Both the position numbers and the translations under genes were made by a program. 32,375 bases of DNA from positions 1 to 32,375 of the forward strand of contig NZ_BCTM01000042.1 in the NCBI RefSeq assembly GCF_001571285.1. Reading direction: 5' to 3'. Origin of the DNA: Kluyvera cryocrescens NBRC 102467 (GTDB lineage: Bacteria > Pseudomonadota > Gammaproteobacteria > Enterobacterales > Enterobacteriaceae). A model generated the notes under the pieces. That model did not search any database and had not been told where the DNA came from. It was given only the letters and a program-made list of their open reading frames with translations. Positions 10,670 to 20,458 of the stretch are shown here, in pieces; position 1 is the stretch's first letter; the number at the start of each line of letters is the position of its first letter.

Positions 10670-11203
10670 TTAAGACTGCAAGACGTCTGCAAGGCGATCA
10701 AGACGGCCGCGTACGCTACCATCAATGACCATATCACCCGCTCGGATGATAATACCTGCCATTACAGACTTATCGATTTTGCAATTCAGCTTAACTTTGC
10801 GTGACAGACGCTTTTCCATCGCGGCGGCGATCTTCGCAAGCTGTTCTTCACTCAGTGCGGTAGCGGAAGTGATTTCTACCTCAGAGGTAGCCTCACTCGC
10901 TGCACGCAGGTGAATGAACTGCTCGAGAACATCCGGGAGCACCTTAAGACGACCATTTTCAGCCATTACCTTCATCAGGTTCTGACCGTTTTCGTCCAGT
11001 TGCTCACCACACACAGCGATAAACGACTTAGCGAGCGTTTCTGGCGCCATCGCGCCAGACAGAAGCTCTGCCATTTGTTCGTTCTTCGTCACTTCGGCAG
11101 CAAACGCCAGCATATCCTGCCAGCGTTGTACGCTTTGGTGTTCGACGGCAAAGTCAAAAGCTGCTTTGGCGTAGGGGCGAGCTACCGTAATAAATTCAGA
11201 CAT
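10670..11203 (-). CDS. atpH: F1Fo ATP synthase delta subunit
   Basis: Delta (the OSCP equivalent) links the b-dimer of the peripheral stalk to the top of F1. The 177-residue protein starts [19 protein letters not shown], with the N-terminal helical domain contacting alpha. The C-terminal region contains [20 protein letters not shown] and ends [12 protein letters not shown], both typical of the family. The length equals that of E. coli. It lies 14 bp after atpF and 12 bp before atpA. Confidence 0.98.
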   Translation of the reverse strand: MSEFITVARPYAKAAFDFAVEHQSVQRWQDMLAFAAEVTKNEQMAELLSGAMAPETLAKSFIAVCGEQLDENGQNLMKVMAENGRLKVLPDVLEQFIHLRAASEATSEVEITSATALSEEQLAKIAAAMEKRLSRKVKLNCKIDKSVMAGIIIRAGDMVIDGSVRGRLDRLADVLQS

Positions 11204-11217
11204 CAGCCCCTCCCTCC

Positions 11218-11688
11218 TTACAGTTCAGCGACAAGTTTATCCACGATGTCGCTGTTAGCAGCTTCATCCACGGAACGTTCGATGATCTTCTCGGCGCCAG
11301 CAACAGCCAGGATAGCAACTTGCTTACGCAGTTCTTCGCGAGCACGTTTACGCTCGGCGTCGATTTCTGCCTGAGCCTGTGCCACGATTTTAGTACGTTC
11401 CTGTTCTGCTTCAGCTTTCACTTCGTCCAGAATCTGGGAGCGACGTTTGTTCGCCTGCTCGATGATTACCTGGGCTTCCGCTTTTGCTTTTTTCAGCTGG
11501 TCGGTCGCATTGGCCTGTGCAAGGTCCAAATCCTTTTTAGCTCGTTCTGCAGAAGAAAGACCGTCAGCAATTTCTTTTTGACGTTTTTCGATGGCTGCCA
11601 TTAATGGCGGCCATACGTATTTCATGCAGAACAGAACGAAGAGGACAAACGCGATGGCCTGGCCGAGGATTGTTGCGTTAAGATTCAC
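11218..11688 (-). CDS. atpF: F1Fo ATP synthase b subunit
   Basis: The b subunit dimerises into the peripheral stalk, holding F1 against Fo. The 156 residues start [20 protein letters not shown], a single N-terminal membrane segment (about 5-25), then continue as a long Ala/Lys/Glu-rich coiled coil. The C-terminus ([18 protein letters not shown]) binds delta. The length equals that of E. coli. The gap to atpE upstream is 66 bp, the largest within the structural genes. Confidence 0.98.
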   Translation of the reverse strand: MNLNATILGQAIAFVLFVLFCMKYVWPPLMAAIEKRQKEIADGLSSAERAKKDLDLAQANATDQLKKAKAEAQVIIEQANKRRSQILDEVKAEAEQERTKIVAQAQAEIDAERKRAREELRKQVAILAVAGAEKIIERSVDEAANSDIVDKLVAEL

Positions 11689-11737
11689 AGCACAATGCCT
11701 CTTTATCTAGTTAACGTTCTGATATTGCTCTTACTTA

Positions 11738-12022
<285 letters not shown>

Positions 12023-12040
12023 CGTAGTAGTGTTGGTAAA

Positions 12041-13245
<1,205 letters not shown>

Positions 13246-13286
13246 CACGTTTTAACTCCTGCTCCCTTTGAGGTATGCCGCGTGTC

Positions 13287-13317
13287 GTATAAAACGTTCT
13301 TTAAAGCTCAGAGTCAA
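13287..13317 (-). promoter_or_regulatory. atp operon promoter, proximal
   Basis: On the minus strand TTGACT (13317-13312) is followed by TTTATA or TTATAC (about 13293-13287) with an 18-19 bp spacer, giving a leader of about 40 nt to atpI. Both elements are recalled as conserved in the E. coli atpI upstream region. Confidence 0.5.
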
Positions 13318-13335
13318 GCATCAAAAAGCGGACAA

Positions 13336-13363
13336 ATTATACGGTGACGCCTCGTTAATTCAA
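13336..13363 (-). promoter_or_regulatory. atp operon promoter, distal
   Basis: On the minus strand TTGAAT (13363-13358) precedes a perfect TATAAT (13341-13336) by 16 bp. It lies about 90 bp upstream of atpI and is likely the main operon promoter. Confidence 0.6.
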
Positions 13364-13859
13364 ACAATAAGTAGCCAAAACGTGAATAAATATTTAAATA
13401 TTTTTCATTCGGGCTGTTTTTCTACTTTTTGTCAAAGTGTGAACGATCGTACAAAAGTGCAAAAGCAGCGAAAACAGTGATTACAAAGCGTGCACGAGAT
13501 CACATATTAAACATTTTAGCGCTAAGCCTATGATTCAATGTGGCAAAAGATGACTTCTCATCGTTTTGATATCTAAGACTAAAATTGCCCACTCTTTTAA
13601 AAACACGCCGATACAGAACAAAAACCATTCATTGACATTTATAATAACTTATTAACATCTCAAATTGACGAAAGTGCTGATTTTTAGCAGGCTGATATTT
13701 TCCATGTTTACTATTTTCTTCATTAACAAAAAAAGCTCAGTTGCCAGGAAGATAAAACAAAGTTAAGTATGAGTTAAACACATCGGGTCGCAGGCATTTT
13801 TTTTCGCGTGTTTGTTAACACCCGCGACCGCACTTTTTGTCCACTTTTTTTGATAAAAA

Positions 13860-14483
13860 TTAACTTTTATTTGGCTTAATAATCACCAGATGACGCTCCC
13901 CTTCCAGGTGAGGCACCTGCAGTTCAACGACCGACTCCACGCTAAACTGGACGGGTAGTTGCGCAATTTCATCCTCCGGCAGCACTCCTTTCAAGGCATA
14001 AAAGCGCCCAGCGTCGCCTGGCAGATGATGACACCAGCTCACCATGTCAGTCAGAGAGGCAAATGCACGGCTAATCACACCGTCAAATGGCGGCTCGGCC
14101 GGGAACTCTTCAACGCGGCTTTGTACCGGGGTAATGTTCTCAAGTTTGAGCTCATGCTGAACCTGACGCAGGAAACGTACGCGCTTACCGAGGCTATCCA
14201 GCAGCGTGAAGTGTGCATCAGGACGGACAATCGACAACGGAATCCCCGGCAATCCAGGACCGGTACCGACATCAATAAAGCGCTCGCCTTTTAGCGAAGG
14301 CGCAACCACGATGCTGTCGAGAATGTGGCGGATCAGCATTTCGTTGGGATCGCGAACGGAAGTCAGGTTGTACGCTTTATTCCACTTGTGCAGCATATCC
14401 ACGTACGCCACAAGCTGATTTTTCTGGTGATCGGTGAGCGAAATTCCTGCTTCATCGAGCAGACGAGAAAGTTTGTTAAGCAC
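13860..14483 (-). CDS. rsmG: 16S rRNA (guanine-527-N7)-methyltransferase
   Basis: RsmG (GidB) methylates G527 of 16S rRNA in the 30S subunit using SAM; its loss gives low-level streptomycin resistance in many bacteria. I chose the GTG at 14483 as start because it gives 207 residues beginning [13 protein letters not shown], aligned with E. coli. The open frame runs to 14522, but that extension falls in a spacer with a hairpin. The SAM-binding motif [15 protein letters not shown] is present, with [15 protein letters not shown] following and VISRAFAS later. AGGG lies 8 nt before the GTG. It is downstream of mnmG by about 110 bp on the same strand. Confidence 0.95.
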   Translation of the reverse strand: MLNKLSRLLDEAGISLTDHQKNQLVAYVDMLHKWNKAYNLTSVRDPNEMLIRHILDSIVVAPSLKGERFIDVGTGPGLPGIPLSIVRPDAHFTLLDSLGKRVRFLRQVQHELKLENITPVQSRVEEFPAEPPFDGVISRAFASLTDMVSWCHHLPGDAGRFYALKGVLPEDEIAQLPVQFSVESVVELQVPHLEGERHLVIIKPNKS

Positions 14484-14510
14484 GGTGATGACCCTGTCTA
14501 AAAATAACAT

Positions 14511-14536
14511 GCCCGGTAGCATGACGCTGACCGGGC
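14511..14536 (-). other. mnmG-rsmG intergenic hairpin
   Basis: GCCCGGT (14511-14517) and ACCGGGC (14530-14536) form a perfect 7-bp stem with a 12-nt loop. Read with transcription (minus) it is followed by ATGTTATTTTT, so it may act as a partial terminator or 3' stabiliser between mnmG and rsmG. The neighbouring GCCGGATG and GCGCTATCAGGC strings look REP-like but do not form a full REP element. Confidence 0.45.
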
Positions 14537-14595
14537 CGATGAATCAATACGGCAGACGCATAAACCTCCACCGGAATGCCGGATGTACGGCGCTA

Positions 14596-16485
14596 TCAGG
14601 CGCTGCGGCGCAGCAAGCCCTGCTTTTTCAGCCACACCAGCAGAATAGAAATCGCAGCTGGCGTGATCCCGGAGATACGGGATGCCTGGCCGATGGAAAC
14701 CGGTTTATGATCGTTAAGTTTGGCGATCACCTCGTTAGACAAACCGTTAACCTGTCGATAGTCCAGCGTTGCTGGCAGCAAGGTATTCTCATTGCGCTGC
14801 TGCTTCTCAATTTCATCCTGCTGACGCGCGATATAGCCTTCGTATTTTACCTGAATTTCAACCTGTTCTGCCGCCTGCGCATCTTCTAATGCCGGGGTGA
14901 ACGGAGTTAGCGCTGTCAGCTGTTCATAGGTCATTTCTGGACGACGCAGCAAATCTTCACCGCTGGCTTCGCGGGTCAATGGCGCGCTAAGGTGAGCGTT
15001 CACTTCGGCTGCAGTTTCCGCCGATGGGTTTACCCAGGTGGATTTCAGACGCTGACGTTCACGCTCAATATTTTCCAGCTTCTCGTTGAAACGCGCCCAG
15101 CGAACGTCATCCACCAGACCCAGTTCGCGGCCGATTTCTGTCAGACGCAGATCGGCGTTGTCTTCACGCAGCATCAGACGATATTCCGCGCGCGAGGTGA
15201 ACATGCGGTACGGTTCTTTGGTACCGAGGGTGCAAAGATCGTCGACCAGTACACCAAGGTAAGCCTGATCGCGACGCGGAGCCCAGCCGTCTTTCTCGGC
15301 GGACAGGCGCGCGGCGTTCAAACCGGCCAGCATCCCCTGAGCGGCGGCTTCTTCGTAACCGGTGGTGCCGTTGATCTGACCAGCAAAGAACAGGCCGTGG
15401 ATAAATTTGCTCTCAAGCGTAGGCTTCAGGTCACGCGGATCGAAGAAATCGTACTCAATAGCGTAGCCAGGACGTACGATGCGGGCATTTTCCATCCCCT
15501 GCATGGAGCGGACAATTTGCATCTGCACATCGAACGGCAGGCTGGTGGAGATACCATTCGGATAAATTTCGTTAGACGTCAGTCCTTCCGGCTCGAGGAA
15601 GACCTGATGTTGATTCCTGTCGGCAAAGCGCATCACTTTGTCTTCGATCGACGGGCAATAGCGTGGGCCGATCCCTTCGATCACGCCAGCATACATAGGG
15701 CTACGATCGAGATTATTACGGATCACCTCATGGGTTTTCTCGTTGGTGTGGGTGACGTAGCACGGCATCTGGCGTGGGTGCTGAGACGCTTTGCCCAGGA
15801 ACGAGAAGACCGGCAGCGGGTTGTCGCTATTTTGCTGGCCTAGCACGCTGAAATCGATAGTACGTGCATCGATACGCGGCGGCGTCCCAGTTTTCAGGCG
15901 GCTAACGCGCAGCGGCAGTTCACGCAGACGGCGGGACAACGGAATGGATGGCGGATCGCCGGCACGGCCACCGCTGTAGTTATCCAGACCAATATGGATT
16001 TTACCGTCGAGGAATGTCCCAACGGTCAGCACCACCGCTTTAGCGCGGAATTTCAGTCCCATCTGGGTAACGGCACCGACAACGCGATCGTTTTCAACAA
16101 TCAGATCTTCAACCGCCTGCTGGAAGATCATCAGGTTCGGTTGATTCTCCAGCGCAGTGCGCACCGCCTGGCGATAGAGCACGCGATCCGCCTGAGCTCG
16201 GGTGGCCCTAACGGCTGGGCCTTTGCTGGCGTTTAGTATCCTAAACTGGATGCCGGCATGGTCGATCGCCGTTGCCATCAGGCCGCCAAGAGCATCCACT
16301 TCTTTTACCAGGTGTCCTTTCCCAATGCCGCCAATCGCTGGGTTGCAGCTCATCTGCCCCAACGTGTCGATATTGTGTGTCAAAAGCAGGGTTTGTTGAC
16401 CCATTCGCGCTGCGGCCATTGCGGCCTCAGTGCCTGCATGACCCCCGCCAATGATGATGACGTCAAAAGGATCCTGATAAAACAT
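14596..16485 (-). CDS. mnmG: tRNA uridine-5-carboxymethylaminomethyl modification protein MnmG
   Basis: MnmG (GidA) works with MnmE to install cmnm5 on U34 of tRNAs that read split codon boxes, using FAD, NADH and glycine or ammonium. The 629 residues equal the E. coli length. The FAD-binding GGGHAG is at residues 13-18, followed by [18 protein letters not shown]. The family signature [11 protein letters not shown] and the second motif [17 protein letters not shown] are present. The C-terminal helical domain ([17 protein letters not shown]) binds MnmE and tRNA. It reads away from oriC, as in E. coli, so its transcription adds negative supercoiling to the origin. Confidence 0.98.
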   Translation of the reverse strand: MFYQDPFDVIIIGGGHAGTEAAMAAARMGQQTLLLTHNIDTLGQMSCNPAIGGIGKGHLVKEVDALGGLMATAIDHAGIQFRILNASKGPAVRATRAQADRVLYRQAVRTALENQPNLMIFQQAVEDLIVENDRVVGAVTQMGLKFRAKAVVLTVGTFLDGKIHIGLDNYSGGRAGDPPSIPLSRRLRELPLRVSRLKTGTPPRIDARTIDFSVLGQQNSDNPLPVFSFLGKASQHPRQMPCYVTHTNEKTHEVIRNNLDRSPMYAGVIEGIGPRYCPSIEDKVMRFADRNQHQVFLEPEGLTSNEIYPNGISTSLPFDVQMQIVRSMQGMENARIVRPGYAIEYDFFDPRDLKPTLESKFIHGLFFAGQINGTTGYEEAAAQGMLAGLNAARLSAEKDGWAPRRDQAYLGVLVDDLCTLGTKEPYRMFTSRAEYRLMLREDNADLRLTEIGRELGLVDDVRWARFNEKLENIERERQRLKSTWVNPSAETAAEVNAHLSAPLTREASGEDLLRRPEMTYEQLTALTPFTPALEDAQAAEQVEIQVKYEGYIARQQDEIEKQQRNENTLLPATLDYRQVNGLSNEVIAKLNDHKPVSIGQASRISGITPAAISILLVWLKKQGLLRRSA

Positions 16486-16539
16486 GGTGGTTTGCCTCGC
16501 GTAAAGCGGTTTGAAAATGGATTGAAGCCCGGGCCGTGG

Positions 16540-16568
16540 ATTCTACTCAACTTTAGTCGATGGAGAAA
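16540..16568 (-). promoter_or_regulatory. mnmG (gidA) promoter
   Basis: On the minus strand TTTCTC (16568-16563) and TAGAAT (16545-16540) have a 17 bp spacer. A GC-rich discriminator (CCACGGCCC) follows the -10 box, a feature of stringently controlled promoters. It sits beside the origin unwinding region. Confidence 0.55.
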
Positions 16569-16581
16569 GGGTTCGGATCTT

Positions 16582-16640
16582 GGGTATTAAAAAGAAGATC
16601 TTTTTATTTAGAGATCTGTTCTATTGTGATCTCTTATTAG
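16582..16640 (+). other. oriC DNA-unwinding element with L, M and R 13-mers
   Basis: GATCTTTTTATTT (16597-16609), GATCTGTTCTATT (16613-16625) and GATCTCTTATTAG (16628-16640) are the three 13-mers, preceded by the AT cluster GGTATTAAAAAGAA. This is the segment melted by DnaA-ATP, where DnaB is loaded. Confidence 0.93.
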
Positions 16641-16653
16641 GATCGACAACTTC

Positions 16654-16662
16654 TGTGGATAA
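16654..16662 (+). other. DnaA box R1
   Basis: TGTGGATAA is a perfect high-affinity DnaA box directly beside the unwinding region, in the orientation seen in E. coli. Confidence 0.95.
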
Positions 16663-16680
16663 GTCCGATCCGCATTTTAA

Positions 16681-16693
16681 GATCAACCGTTTA
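16681..16693 (+). other. oriC IHF site
   Basis: GATCAACCGTTTA fits WATCAA-N4-TTR except for the first base, and lies between R1 and R5M where IHF bends the E. coli origin. Confidence 0.7.
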
Positions 16694-16730
16694 AGAAGGA
16701 TCGTTAACTGTGAATGATCGGTGATCCTAT

Positions 16731-16739
16731 TCCGTATAA
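16731..16739 (-). other. DnaA box R5M (weak)
   Basis: TTATACGGA on the minus strand occupies the R5M position. It departs from the strong consensus, as expected for a low-affinity box. Confidence 0.65.
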
Positions 16740-16759
16740 GCTGGGATCAAAACGAAGGG

Positions 16760-16768
16760 TTATACACA
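16760..16768 (-). other. DnaA box R2
   Basis: TTATACACA is a consensus DnaA box (TTWTNCACA) on the minus strand at the R2 position. Confidence 0.92.
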
Positions 16769-16794
16769 GGTCAAAAACCAGGCAGAAGTTATTC

Positions 16795-16803
16795 TTTGGA
16801 TAA
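16795..16803 (+). other. DnaA box R3 (weak)
   Basis: TTTGGATAA occupies the R3 position, with one departure from TGTGGATAA. Confidence 0.7.
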
Positions 16804-16833
16804 CTACCGGTTGATCCAAGCTTTTAACCAGTG

Positions 16834-16842
16834 TTATCCACA
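16834..16842 (-). other. DnaA box R4
   Basis: TTATCCACA is a perfect high-affinity box on the minus strand. It forms the right edge of the minimal origin, opposite R1. Confidence 0.95.
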
Positions 16843-16858
16843 GAATAAAGTGCGATCT

Positions 16859-17308
16859 TTACAAATCTCTGAGCAAAAGATGCCACGATCCCACCCATAT
16901 TTCGGCCGGATCTTCAGGAATCTCATGTTCGAGCACATTAATCTTAAGCGTTTCGCCAATCTGCTTGGCACCGCAAGCCTTCAATTCGATCTCCAGTTTG
17001 TCGATGGCACCACAGAACGTGTCGTATTCACGACTGCCAATTCCGATTGCACCAAAGCGCACCTTGGAAAGATCCGGTTTCTGCTCGCGTAATGCTTCAT
17101 ATAAAGGCAACAGGTTGTCAGGAATGTCTCCTGCACCGTGCGTTGAGCTGACCACCAGCCAGATCCCCTCGCTCGGTAGCTCGTCCAGCATCGGACCGTG
17201 CAGCATTTCGCTGGAAAAACCGGCGTCTTCCAGTTTTTCAGCCAGGTGCTCTGCTACGTATTCCGCACTGCCGAGAGTGCTGCCACTGATTAGAGTGATA
17301 TCTGCCAT
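16859..17308 (-). CDS. mioC: Flavodoxin-like FMN protein MioC
   Basis: MioC is a short-chain flavodoxin reported to support biotin synthase activity in vitro. The 149-residue protein (two longer than E. coli at the C-terminus by recall) has the FMN phosphate loop SGSTLGSAEYVAE at its start, then SSTHGAGDIPDNL and GIGSREYDTFCGA for the isoalloxazine. It is transcribed toward oriC, so its reading passes through the origin. In E. coli mioC transcription is controlled by DnaA and ppGpp. The stop lies 17 bp beyond DnaA box R4. Confidence 0.96.
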   Translation of the reverse strand: MADITLISGSTLGSAEYVAEHLAEKLEDAGFSSEMLHGPMLDELPSEGIWLVVSSTHGAGDIPDNLLPLYEALREQKPDLSKVRFGAIGIGSREYDTFCGAIDKLEIELKACGAKQIGETLKINVLEHEIPEDPAEIWVGSWHLLLRDL

Positions 17309-17335
17309 GATCGCCCACCTATATAAAGAGGGCGT

Positions 17336-17375
17336 ATTGTACGCTGTGAACGAGCTGGGATCTACCTGTGGAAAA
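17336..17375 (-). promoter_or_regulatory. mioC promoter with relaxed DnaA box
   Basis: On the minus strand the -10 TACAAT (17341-17336) is followed by the GC-rich discriminator ACGCCCTC, typical of stringent control. TGTGGAAAA at 17367-17375 is one base from a DnaA box and would allow DnaA repression. No good -35 is seen. Confidence 0.6.
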
Positions 17376-17384
17376 ATGTGGGAT

Positions 17385-17405
17385 TAAAAAAGCCGATCAT
17401 GGCTT
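17385..17405 (-). terminator. asnC terminator overlapping its stop codon
   Basis: On the minus strand AAGCC and GGCTT (17405-17401 and 17394-17390) with a 6-nt loop are followed by TTTTTT. The TGA of asnC (17399-17397) lies within the loop, so the terminator is built from the last codons of the gene. Confidence 0.6.
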
Positions 17406-17855
17406 GATGGTGCGCATGATCGGGTTCTGCAGGACGATCAGCGTCTCGGTGGATTGAATTTCATCAATTGTTTGGATCTTGTTGATAAGTACCTGCTGTA
17501 GTGCGTCGATCGATTTACACATGACCTTAATAAAGATGCTGTAGTGGCCGGTGGTGTAGTACGCCTCGGTGACTTCATCCAGACTTTCTAAGCGAGCGAG
17601 TGCGGACGGATAGTCTTTGGCGCTTTTTAAAATGATGCCGATAAAACAGCCCACGTCATAACCCAACTGTTTAGGGCTGACATCCACGTGGGCGCCGGTG
17701 ATGATCCCTGCCTGCTTCATTTTTTCGACGCGAACGTGAATTGTGCCGGGACTGACGGCGAATTGTTTCGCTAATTCGGCATAGGCGGTGCGCGCATTGG
17801 CCATCAGGGCGTCAAGGATGCCGCGATCCAGATTGTCGATTTGATAATTTTCCAT
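17397..17855 (-). CDS. asnC: Transcriptional regulator AsnC (Lrp/AsnC family)
   Basis: AsnC activates asnA and represses its own gene; asparagine blocks the activation. The 152 residues equal E. coli. The N-terminal helix-turn-helix (about 5-60) includes ARTAYAELAKQFAVSPGTIHVRVEKM, shown here as ARTAYAELAKQF and SPGTIHVRVEKM. The C-terminal RAM ligand-binding domain includes GYDVGCFIGIILKSAKDYPS and EAYYTTGHYSIFIKV. It is divergent from asnA across 151 bp and upstream of mioC in the same direction. Confidence 0.97.
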   Translation of the reverse strand: MENYQIDNLDRGILDALMANARTAYAELAKQFAVSPGTIHVRVEKMKQAGIITGAHVDVSPKQLGYDVGCFIGIILKSAKDYPSALARLESLDEVTEAYYTTGHYSIFIKVMCKSIDALQQVLINKIQTIDEIQSTETLIVLQNPIMRTIKP

Positions 17856-17888
17856 TGGTTTTTCTTATGATGATTAACGATTGACTCT

Positions 17889-17918
17889 ATTTTAGCTCTA
17901 TATTTTGACGAATCAAAA
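17889..17918. promoter_or_regulatory. asnC promoter and likely AsnC operator
   Basis: On the minus strand TTGATT (17916-17911) and TAAAAT (17894-17889) with a 16 bp spacer form the asnC promoter. The palindrome TTTTGA-N4-TCAAAA (17903-17918) covers its -35 and spacer, an ideal place for autorepression. The assignment to AsnC is inferred from position. The asnA promoter must lie to its right and was not resolved. Confidence 0.5.
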
Positions 17919-18006
17919 GTGAGTGAGGCTTTTTATTGTTTGATTATTGTATTAGTGGCCTGTTTTGTTGCTTAATCAATGTCAACAGGACGCAGGAGTA
18001 AAAATA

Positions 18007-18999
18007 ATGAAAACCGCATACATCGCAAAACAACGCCAGATTAGTTTCGTCAAATCCCATTTTTCCCGTCAGCTGGAAGAGAAGCTAGGGCTCGTAGAAG
18101 TTCAGGCGCCGATCTTAAGCCGCGTGGGGGACGGGACGCAGGACAACCTGTCTGGTTGCGAGAAGGCGGTTCAGGTGAAAGTGAAAACACTGCCAGATGC
18201 CCAGTTCGAAGTGGTGCATTCTCTGGCGAAGTGGAAACGTCAAACCCTGGGGCAACACGACTTCAGCGCGGGCGAAGGGCTCTACACGCACATGAAAGCC
18301 CTTCGTCCCGATGAAGATAGACTGACCGCAATTCACTCCGTTTACGTTGACCAGTGGGACTGGGAACGCGTTATGGGTGATGAAGAACGTCACGTCGGTA
18401 CGCTCGAAAGCACCGTTAAGGCAATTTGGGCGGGAATTAAAGAAACCGAAGCCGCTGTGAGCAAAGAGTTTGGTCTGACACCGTTCCTGCCAGAACAGAT
18501 TCACTTCGTTCACAGCGAAACGCTGCTCAGCCGTTATCCTGGACTGGATGCAAAAGGTCGTGAGCGCGCCATTGCCAAAGAGCTGGGTGCGGTCTTCCTT
18601 ATCGGTATCGGTGGCAAGTTATCCGACGGCCAGCGCCATGATGTGCGCGCACCGGATTATGATGACTGGAGCACGCCATCAGCCAGCGGTTTTGCCGGCC
18701 TCAACGGTGACATCCTGGTGTGGAACCCGGTGCTGGAAGATGCGTTTGAACTCTCTTCAATGGGCATTCGCGTAGACGCCAAAACGCTGAAACATCAGCT
18801 TCAACTGACCGGTGATGAAGATCGCCTGCAGTTAGAATGGCACCAGGCGCTGTTGCGTGGCGAAATGCCGCAAACGATCGGCGGTGGCATTGGCCAGTCG
18901 CGTCTGACCATGCTACTGCTGCAACTGTCCCACATTGGGCAGGTACAATGCGGTGTGTGGCCAGCACAGGTTCGTGAAAGCGTCTCTTCTCTGCTGTAA
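18007..18999 (+). CDS. asnA: Aspartate--ammonia ligase
   Basis: AsnA makes asparagine from aspartate, ammonium and ATP in the cytosol, giving AMP and PPi; it is related to class II aminoacyl-tRNA synthetases. I chose the ATG at 18007 ([16 protein letters not shown]), giving 330 residues as in E. coli, with GGAG 8 nt upstream. A longer open frame begins at 17965 but has no ribosome binding site. Family signatures include [35 protein letters not shown] and the C-terminal [14 protein letters not shown]. It is controlled by the divergent AsnC. It converges on viaA with a 7 bp gap. Confidence 0.98.
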   Translation: MKTAYIAKQRQISFVKSHFSRQLEEKLGLVEVQAPILSRVGDGTQDNLSGCEKAVQVKVKTLPDAQFEVVHSLAKWKRQTLGQHDFSAGEGLYTHMKALRPDEDRLTAIHSVYVDQWDWERVMGDEERHVGTLESTVKAIWAGIKETEAAVSKEFGLTPFLPEQIHFVHSETLLSRYPGLDAKGRERAIAKELGAVFLIGIGGKLSDGQRHDVRAPDYDDWSTPSASGFAGLNGDILVWNPVLEDAFELSSMGIRVDAKTLKHQLQLTGDEDRLQLEWHQALLRGEMPQTIGGGIGQSRLTMLLLQLSHIGQVQCGVWPAQVRESVSSLL

Positions 19000-19006
19000 T
19001 CAGCGC

Positions 19007-20458
19007 TTAACGCCGCCAGCGCCTCAGCAGGCGGCTTCTTAACCCGGTATCAAAGCGCCAGATATGATCGAAAATGCGCATGATCCCGGGTTTGCCATGT
19101 GCAGACATGGCCACGGCATGAAAACGATGCTGGTACTTGTGCTGCAGATCGCCCACCTTTTTCACCACATCATCCGGCAAGCGCTGGGCAATAAAATCTG
19201 AAATAACCACCGCGTCGGCATCCTGCCACTGCGGGTTTTGCAGATTTTCAATAATGGCGCGGAAACAGCTCGCCATATCGGTGCCGCCGCGAAAACGCTG
19301 GCTTAAAAAGCGAATCGCCTGCTCGAGCCCCTGTGGGCTGGTGAGTTCATAGCGCACCACTTCACTGGAAAACAACATAATATAGCAGCGGCGATTGTCA
19401 GCCAGCGCGACGCGCATCAGCGCAAGGCAGAAGGCTTTGGCACACTGTTCGTTGAAACCGCCCATTGAACCGGATGTATCTACGCAGACGATGAAGGGCC
19501 CGCGCGGTTGTTCATCTTCATCCTGATGCACGACCGGGCGCTCGGTGACTTTTTCATGCCAGGCGTCGCCGTGCAGGCGATAGGTCAGCAGCTGTTTTTC
19601 CACCAGCCGACGGTAAAACTCATACTCCAGCTCGGTGATGCCCAGCGTCGCCAATTCCGGCGGGAGTAGTCGCAGAATGTCGTCGCTTTGCTGAATACCG
19701 TCAACCTGTTCAGGCACGGTTGATGGCTCCCTGACCAGCGTACGGAACGTTTCCATCGGGGCATCTTTCTTCGGCACTGACTTCGCCTCGCGTGAGCGCC
19801 CCAGCTGTTCGGCCAGACGCATCAATTCAGGCTGCTGACTAAGAAATTCGCCATATTTTACGATGAGTTGATAGTCGCCACGGTTAAGCTGCCCGGCGCT
19901 CATGTCCCATAGCCGCCCACCCGCGCTGTCGTTATCCACCAGTACCGGCTCGAGCTGGCCGCTTAAGGTCATCCGCTCCTGCACTTCGCTGAGCAGCTGT
20001 TCGCGTTCCTCTTCCAGCAGCTGCTGGTTAAGTGAAGTCACCTGGACCACCAGGCTTAAGCGCCAGCGTTGAAGAAAGAGCGTGTGCAGCGCGGGAGTAA
20101 AGGTCGCATTATTGGCGATAAGCTGCTGAGCTTGCTCGGTAAAAGGGGACTGTACCCGCTTCAACAGCGCCTGGATCTGTGGCAGTTGGACGATAAACTG
20201 AGGCGTAGACAGCAGTTGGCTCTGCTGATAGCAGATCACCTCTTCTTCCAGCTCCTGCGGTATTGGCGCGCCTTTCAGGCGGTTTTTAAAGGTTTCACGC
20301 CAGCGGGGAAGATCCTCGGTGAGCGCGCTTTTTAAGCGGGGAAATTTTTCAAAGAATACGGCTAACTGCGGTGAGGCCAGCAGGGCGATGATCATCTCTT
20401 CGATCATCCCCTCTTCGCTGACCGCCAGCATCATGTTGAGCGTATCAACGGTTAGCAT
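19007..20458 (-). CDS. viaA: Von Willebrand factor A domain protein ViaA
   Basis: ViaA partners the ATPase RavA. In E. coli the pair interacts with respiratory complexes and increases sensitivity to aminoglycosides. The 483 residues equal E. coli. The N-terminal two thirds is helical. The C-terminal VWA domain has the metal-site motif DTSGSMGG with D327, S329 and S331, then FRGGTDMAS and [12 protein letters not shown]. The C-terminus is strongly basic (RLLRRWRR). Its start overlaps the last 7 nt of ravA, which indicates translational coupling. Confidence 0.96.
   Translation of the reverse strand: MLTVDTLNMMLAVSEEGMIEEMIIALLASPQLAVFFEKFPRLKSALTEDLPRWRETFKNRLKGAPIPQELEEEVICYQQSQLLSTPQFIVQLPQIQALLKRVQSPFTEQAQQLIANNATFTPALHTLFLQRWRLSLVVQVTSLNQQLLEEEREQLLSEVQERMTLSGQLEPVLVDNDSAGGRLWDMSAGQLNRGDYQLIVKYGEFLSQQPELMRLAEQLGRSREAKSVPKKDAPMETFRTLVREPSTVPEQVDGIQQSDDILRLLPPELATLGITELEYEFYRRLVEKQLLTYRLHGDAWHEKVTERPVVHQDEDEQPRGPFIVCVDTSGSMGGFNEQCAKAFCLALMRVALADNRRCYIMLFSSEVVRYELTSPQGLEQAIRFLSQRFRGGTDMASCFRAIIENLQNPQWQDADAVVISDFIAQRLPDDVVKKVGDLQHKYQHRFHAVAMSAHGKPGIMRIFDHIWRFDTGLRSRLLRRWRR
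19012..19040 (+). terminator. asnA terminator inside the viaA 3' end
   Basis: GCCGCC (19012-19017) and GGCGGC (19030-19035) form a 6-bp GC stem followed by TTCTT, 12 nt after the asnA stop. It overlaps the last viaA codons, which encode the Arg-rich tail. Confidence 0.55.

Larger units (their letters stand above)
13246..13859. promoter_or_regulatory. AT-rich rsmG-atpI spacer (about 610 bp)
   Basis: This is a non-coding stretch between rsmG and atpI, similar in length to the E. coli spacer. The part nearest atpI holds the atp promoters listed separately. At 13388-13403 there is a perfect 16-bp AT palindrome, AAATATTTAAATATTT. Near the rsmG end, GGTCGC at about 13786 pairs with GCGACC near 13830 around an inner GTGTT/AACAC stem, which could fold in the rsmG 3' RNA. 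No ORF with a credible ribosome binding site is seen. Confidence 0.6.
16575..16850 (+). other. oriC: Chromosomal replication origin oriC
   Basis: The region lies between mnmG and mioC and has the full enterobacterial origin architecture: an AT-rich unwinding region with three 13-mers, DnaA boxes R1, R5M, R2, R3 and R4, and an IHF site between R1 and R5M. I count 13 GATC sites between 16576 and 16857, against about one expected by chance; they are targets for Dam and SeqA. The R1-to-R4 distance is 189 bp, equal to E. coli by direct counting from memory of that sequence. Replication would start here and leave in both directions. Confidence 0.97.

Noticed and set aside
9206-10804. 532-codon plus-strand open frame opposite atpA
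   Set aside because: It is antisense to the certain atpA gene, has no ribosome binding site or recognisable domain, and reflects codon bias of a highly expressed gene.
13633-13646. TTGACA and TATAAT on the plus strand in the rsmG-atpI spacer
   Set aside because: The hexamers are only 2 bp apart and no gene follows on that strand, so they do not form a promoter.
14540-14610. REP/BIME element between mnmG and rsmG
   Set aside because: Only fragments (GCCGGATG and TATCAGGC) match, partly inside the mnmG coding end, and the full stem is not present.
14992-15843. 283-codon plus-strand open frame opposite mnmG
   Set aside because: It is an antisense shadow of mnmG without a ribosome binding site or known motif.
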